From Thermoplasmatales archaeon (lineage in GTDB: Archaea > Thermoplasmatota > E2 > DHVEG-1): a stretch of DNA of 6,386 bases. Shown one piece after another: positions 5,250-6,386 of the stretch (position 1 is its first letter; every line of letters begins with the position of its first letter). The DNA lies in NCBI GenBank assembly GCA_023128855.1, contig JAGMDE010000104.1, positions 1 through 6,386 of the forward strand. The letters are read 5' to 3'. The notes under the pieces are model-generated. The model was not told the origin of the DNA. It made no database searches and saw only the letters and a list, made by a program, of their open reading frames with translations. The translations under genes and the position numbers were made by a program.

Positions 5250-5289
5250 TCTCTCTTTTTTTCTTTTAGAACTCATTTGTGAGCTTTTT
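5250..5289 (+). terminator. Terminator downstream of the winged-helix gene
   Basis: A pyrimidine-rich tract with TTTTTTT and TTTT (about 5256-5267) is followed by a small hairpin, CTCA (5272-5275), loop TTTG, TGAG (5280-5283), then C and TTTTT (5285-5289). The short stem plus T-run is a plausible termination signal. It lies about 85 bases after the stop at 5165, so a 3' UTR of that length is implied. Confidence 0.5.
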
Positions 5290-5341
5290 AAATGTTTCAG
5301 AATTAACATCAAAATTAAAAAATCCGTAAAAAATAACTACG

Positions 5342-5350
5342 ATAAAAATA
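5342..5350 (+). promoter_or_regulatory. TATA box for the rhodanese-like gene (leaderless or near-leaderless)
   Basis: ATAAAAATA is centred about 24 bases before ATG 5370, with no Shine-Dalgarno in between. That spacing puts the transcription start at or within a few bases of the start codon, so a leaderless mRNA is likely. Confidence 0.45.
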
Positions 5351-5369
5351 TTCAGATAAACTGTAATAT

Positions 5370-5870
5370 ATGAACGAAGAAAAACAAACAAATAGTAAAA
5401 ATAAGAAAATACTAGTATTTATTATAATAGCTATAGTAGCAATAAGCACTAGTGCTACAATAGGATTTACATACTTTTATTGGATCGCAGAAGATGGTTC
5501 TAACGAAGGGCCAATTGAACTAGTTTTGACATCAACTTATAGTGCATTATCCCCTGTAGAAACATATGATCTTATTAATTCAAGCGAACAAGTTATAATA
5601 ATTGATGTTAGAAGCCGTTGTCCCTGTAATTGGGATACTGAACACATAGGATTAGAAGATAATTTCAGAGCCTTAAAACGTACAGAACCAGAATTCAGCG
5701 AGTTTTTTAATGAAACAAGTGACATAATAATATGTGATAATGGAGGAACTACTGCTATTGAATGGTGTGAAGGACTTGTTAATCACACATATGGGAAAAT
5801 CTGCTTGATAACAGGCGGTTTCGATTCATGGAAGAACAACGGTTTACCAACTCTTAGCCCAGAAGAATAG
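5370..5870 (+). CDS. Membrane-anchored rhodanese-like protein
   Basis: A 166-residue protein with a Lys/Asn-rich N-terminus, one hydrophobic segment (14-38, ILVFIIIAIVAISTSATIG) and no clear cleavage site. It is probably an N-terminal anchor that places the rest outside the cytoplasm. Residues 57-163 form a rhodanese fold: the LSPVETYDLINSSEQVIIIDVRS entry strand (60-82), EHIG (91-94), the active-site strand and loop DIIICDNGGTTA (118-129), and CLITGGFDSWKNNGLP (145-160), the usual C-terminal signature. C122 is at the catalytic position. The residue five places later, normally Arg in sulfurtransferase loops, is Thr127. Extra cysteines C84 and C86 (CPC) precede the EHI motif, and C133 and C145 may form disulfides. 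It might transfer sulfur, handle thiols, or have lost activity. The downstream gene is convergent and encodes another exported cysteine protein. Confidence 0.85.
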   Translation: MNEEKQTNSKNKKILVFIIIAIVAISTSATIGFTYFYWIAEDGSNEGPIELVLTSTYSALSPVETYDLINSSEQVIIIDVRSRCPCNWDTEHIGLEDNFRALKRTEPEFSEFFNETSDIIICDNGGTTAIEWCEGLVNHTYGKICLITGGFDSWKNNGLPTLSPEE

Positions 5871-5896
5871 TAAATTTTTTTAATGTCGTTTTATTA
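5871..5896 (+). terminator. T-run between convergent genes
   Basis: Only 26 bases separate the two convergent stops. A run of seven T at 5875-5881 follows the rhodanese-like gene directly and can terminate it. There is no matching T-run on the minus strand in this gap, so the minus-strand transcript probably ends within or beyond the 3' end of the rhodanese gene, giving overlapping antisense 3' ends. Confidence 0.4.
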
Positions 5897-6361
5897 TTAT
5901 ATTGTTACCAAACAAGTATCAGCCTTGCATCTAGCAAATATTCGATCGCCTTCTAAGAACCATGATTTGCCATACCAATACATAATCCCTGTAGCTCCAA
6001 ACATTTCGATGCGAATATGTTCCTGATCATAATATGTGCCAATTCCATCACTGGTTACTAAAACATTTAGCACTTCTCCCTCTTGGCCCGAAGCTTGTAT
6101 CCATAAGTGTTTTTTGAATAATGGACAAAAAAAGCCAAATATCCAAGTAAGTGTTCCCCCTACGCTTTTACAATTGCCAGTTATCCATACAACACAATTT
6201 GAATATTGTATTGTTCCTTTTGTTTCAGATATATCTTCTTCATTAGAATCATTTTGTATAGTCTCAGGAATATCTCTTAAAGCACCTTGAACAGAAGGTA
6301 ATGTTAGTAAACAAATTGCTACTATTACTAAAACTATCTTAAAATATTTCTTTCGTTCCAT
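5897..6361 (-). CDS. Secreted protein of unknown function with conserved-looking cysteines
   Basis: I do not recognise this 154-residue protein. It has a clear Sec signal peptide: MERKKYFK, hydrophobic IVLVIVAICLLTLP (9-22), probable cleavage after VQG (24-26). A short acidic linker (30-48, with NDSNEEDISE) follows. The mature domain (about 50-154) looks all-beta, with many aromatic residues and Gly turns: VVWITGNC, LTWIFGFFCPLF, LWIQASG, VLNVLVTSDG, HIRIEMFGATGIMYWYG, SWFLEGDRIFARCKADTC. Five mature cysteines (56, 64, 79, 145, 150) could give two disulfides. The segment from 97 to the end resembles a small beta-barrel (OB-like), but this is only an impression. GGAGG, seven bases upstream of the ATG on the minus strand, is a strong Shine-Dalgarno and fixes the start. 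Any promoter lies at or beyond the window edge. Confidence 0.8.
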   Translation of the reverse strand: MERKKYFKIVLVIVAICLLTLPSVQGALRDIPETIQNDSNEEDISETKGTIQYSNCVVWITGNCKSVGGTLTWIFGFFCPLFKKHLWIQASGQEGEVLNVLVTSDGIGTYYDQEHIRIEMFGATGIMYWYGKSWFLEGDRIFARCKADTCLVTI

Positions 6362-6386
6362 TTCATTTCCTCCCTCTTCTTCTTAT

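Noticed and set aside
6036..6290. Plus-strand frame of 84 codons
   Set aside because: Antisense to the secreted protein, which has a signal peptide and a strong Shine-Dalgarno.

Overview
The window is AT-rich DNA from an archaeon. The strongest evidence is the operon at 2125-4753. It encodes RNA polymerase subunit Rpo7/RpoE, the zinc protein Spt4/RpoE'', a GTP-dependent dephospho-CoA kinase of the DUF359 family, and ribosomal proteins S24e and S27ae, a gene order characteristic of Euryarchaeota. TATA-like boxes, apparently leaderless genes and a small archaeal winged-helix regulator agree with this. Low G+C, a membrane pyrophosphatase and the overall style fit a Thermoplasmata-type euryarchaeon, but that placement is an inference and not certain.

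Layout: (1) 1-518, the 3' end of a membrane-bound ion-pumping pyrophosphatase gene (hppA), cut by the window edge. (2) 519-2083, a disturbed stretch: a hairpin, a startless open frame that looks like the tail of a lost gene (565-777), a minus-strand YkgJ-type cysteine-cluster protein (803-1309), a 5'-truncated tyrosine recombinase (1483-1992), and four consecutive 21-bp units (2000-2083) just before the core operon. I see nothing convincing in 1341-1482 apart from a locally GC-richer patch near 1400-1435. (3) 2125-4753, the tightly packed rpoE-spt4-DPCK-rps24e-rps27ae operon, with overlaps or gaps of a few bases. (4) 4896-5165, a monocistronic winged-helix regulator with its own TATA box and Shine-Dalgarno sequence. 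(5) 5370-5870, a membrane-anchored extracytoplasmic rhodanese-like protein, convergent with (6) 5897-6361, a secreted cysteine-containing protein of unknown function.

The most unusual feature is in the core operon. S24e and S27ae, two normally compact ribosomal proteins, each carry a long Pro/Glu-rich C-terminal tail: about 195 residues on S24e and about 100 on S27ae. Both tails are built from the same recurrent element (P-V-E-E-x-P-x-E-E/T type). RpoE, at the head of the operon, ends in a Lys/Glu tail of a different kind. So three of the five gene products, all parts of the transcription or translation machinery, have charged, presumably disordered C-terminal extensions. Varied synonymous codons in the repeated elements argue for selection on the protein sequence, not for recent DNA slippage. 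The role of these tails cannot be read from sequence.
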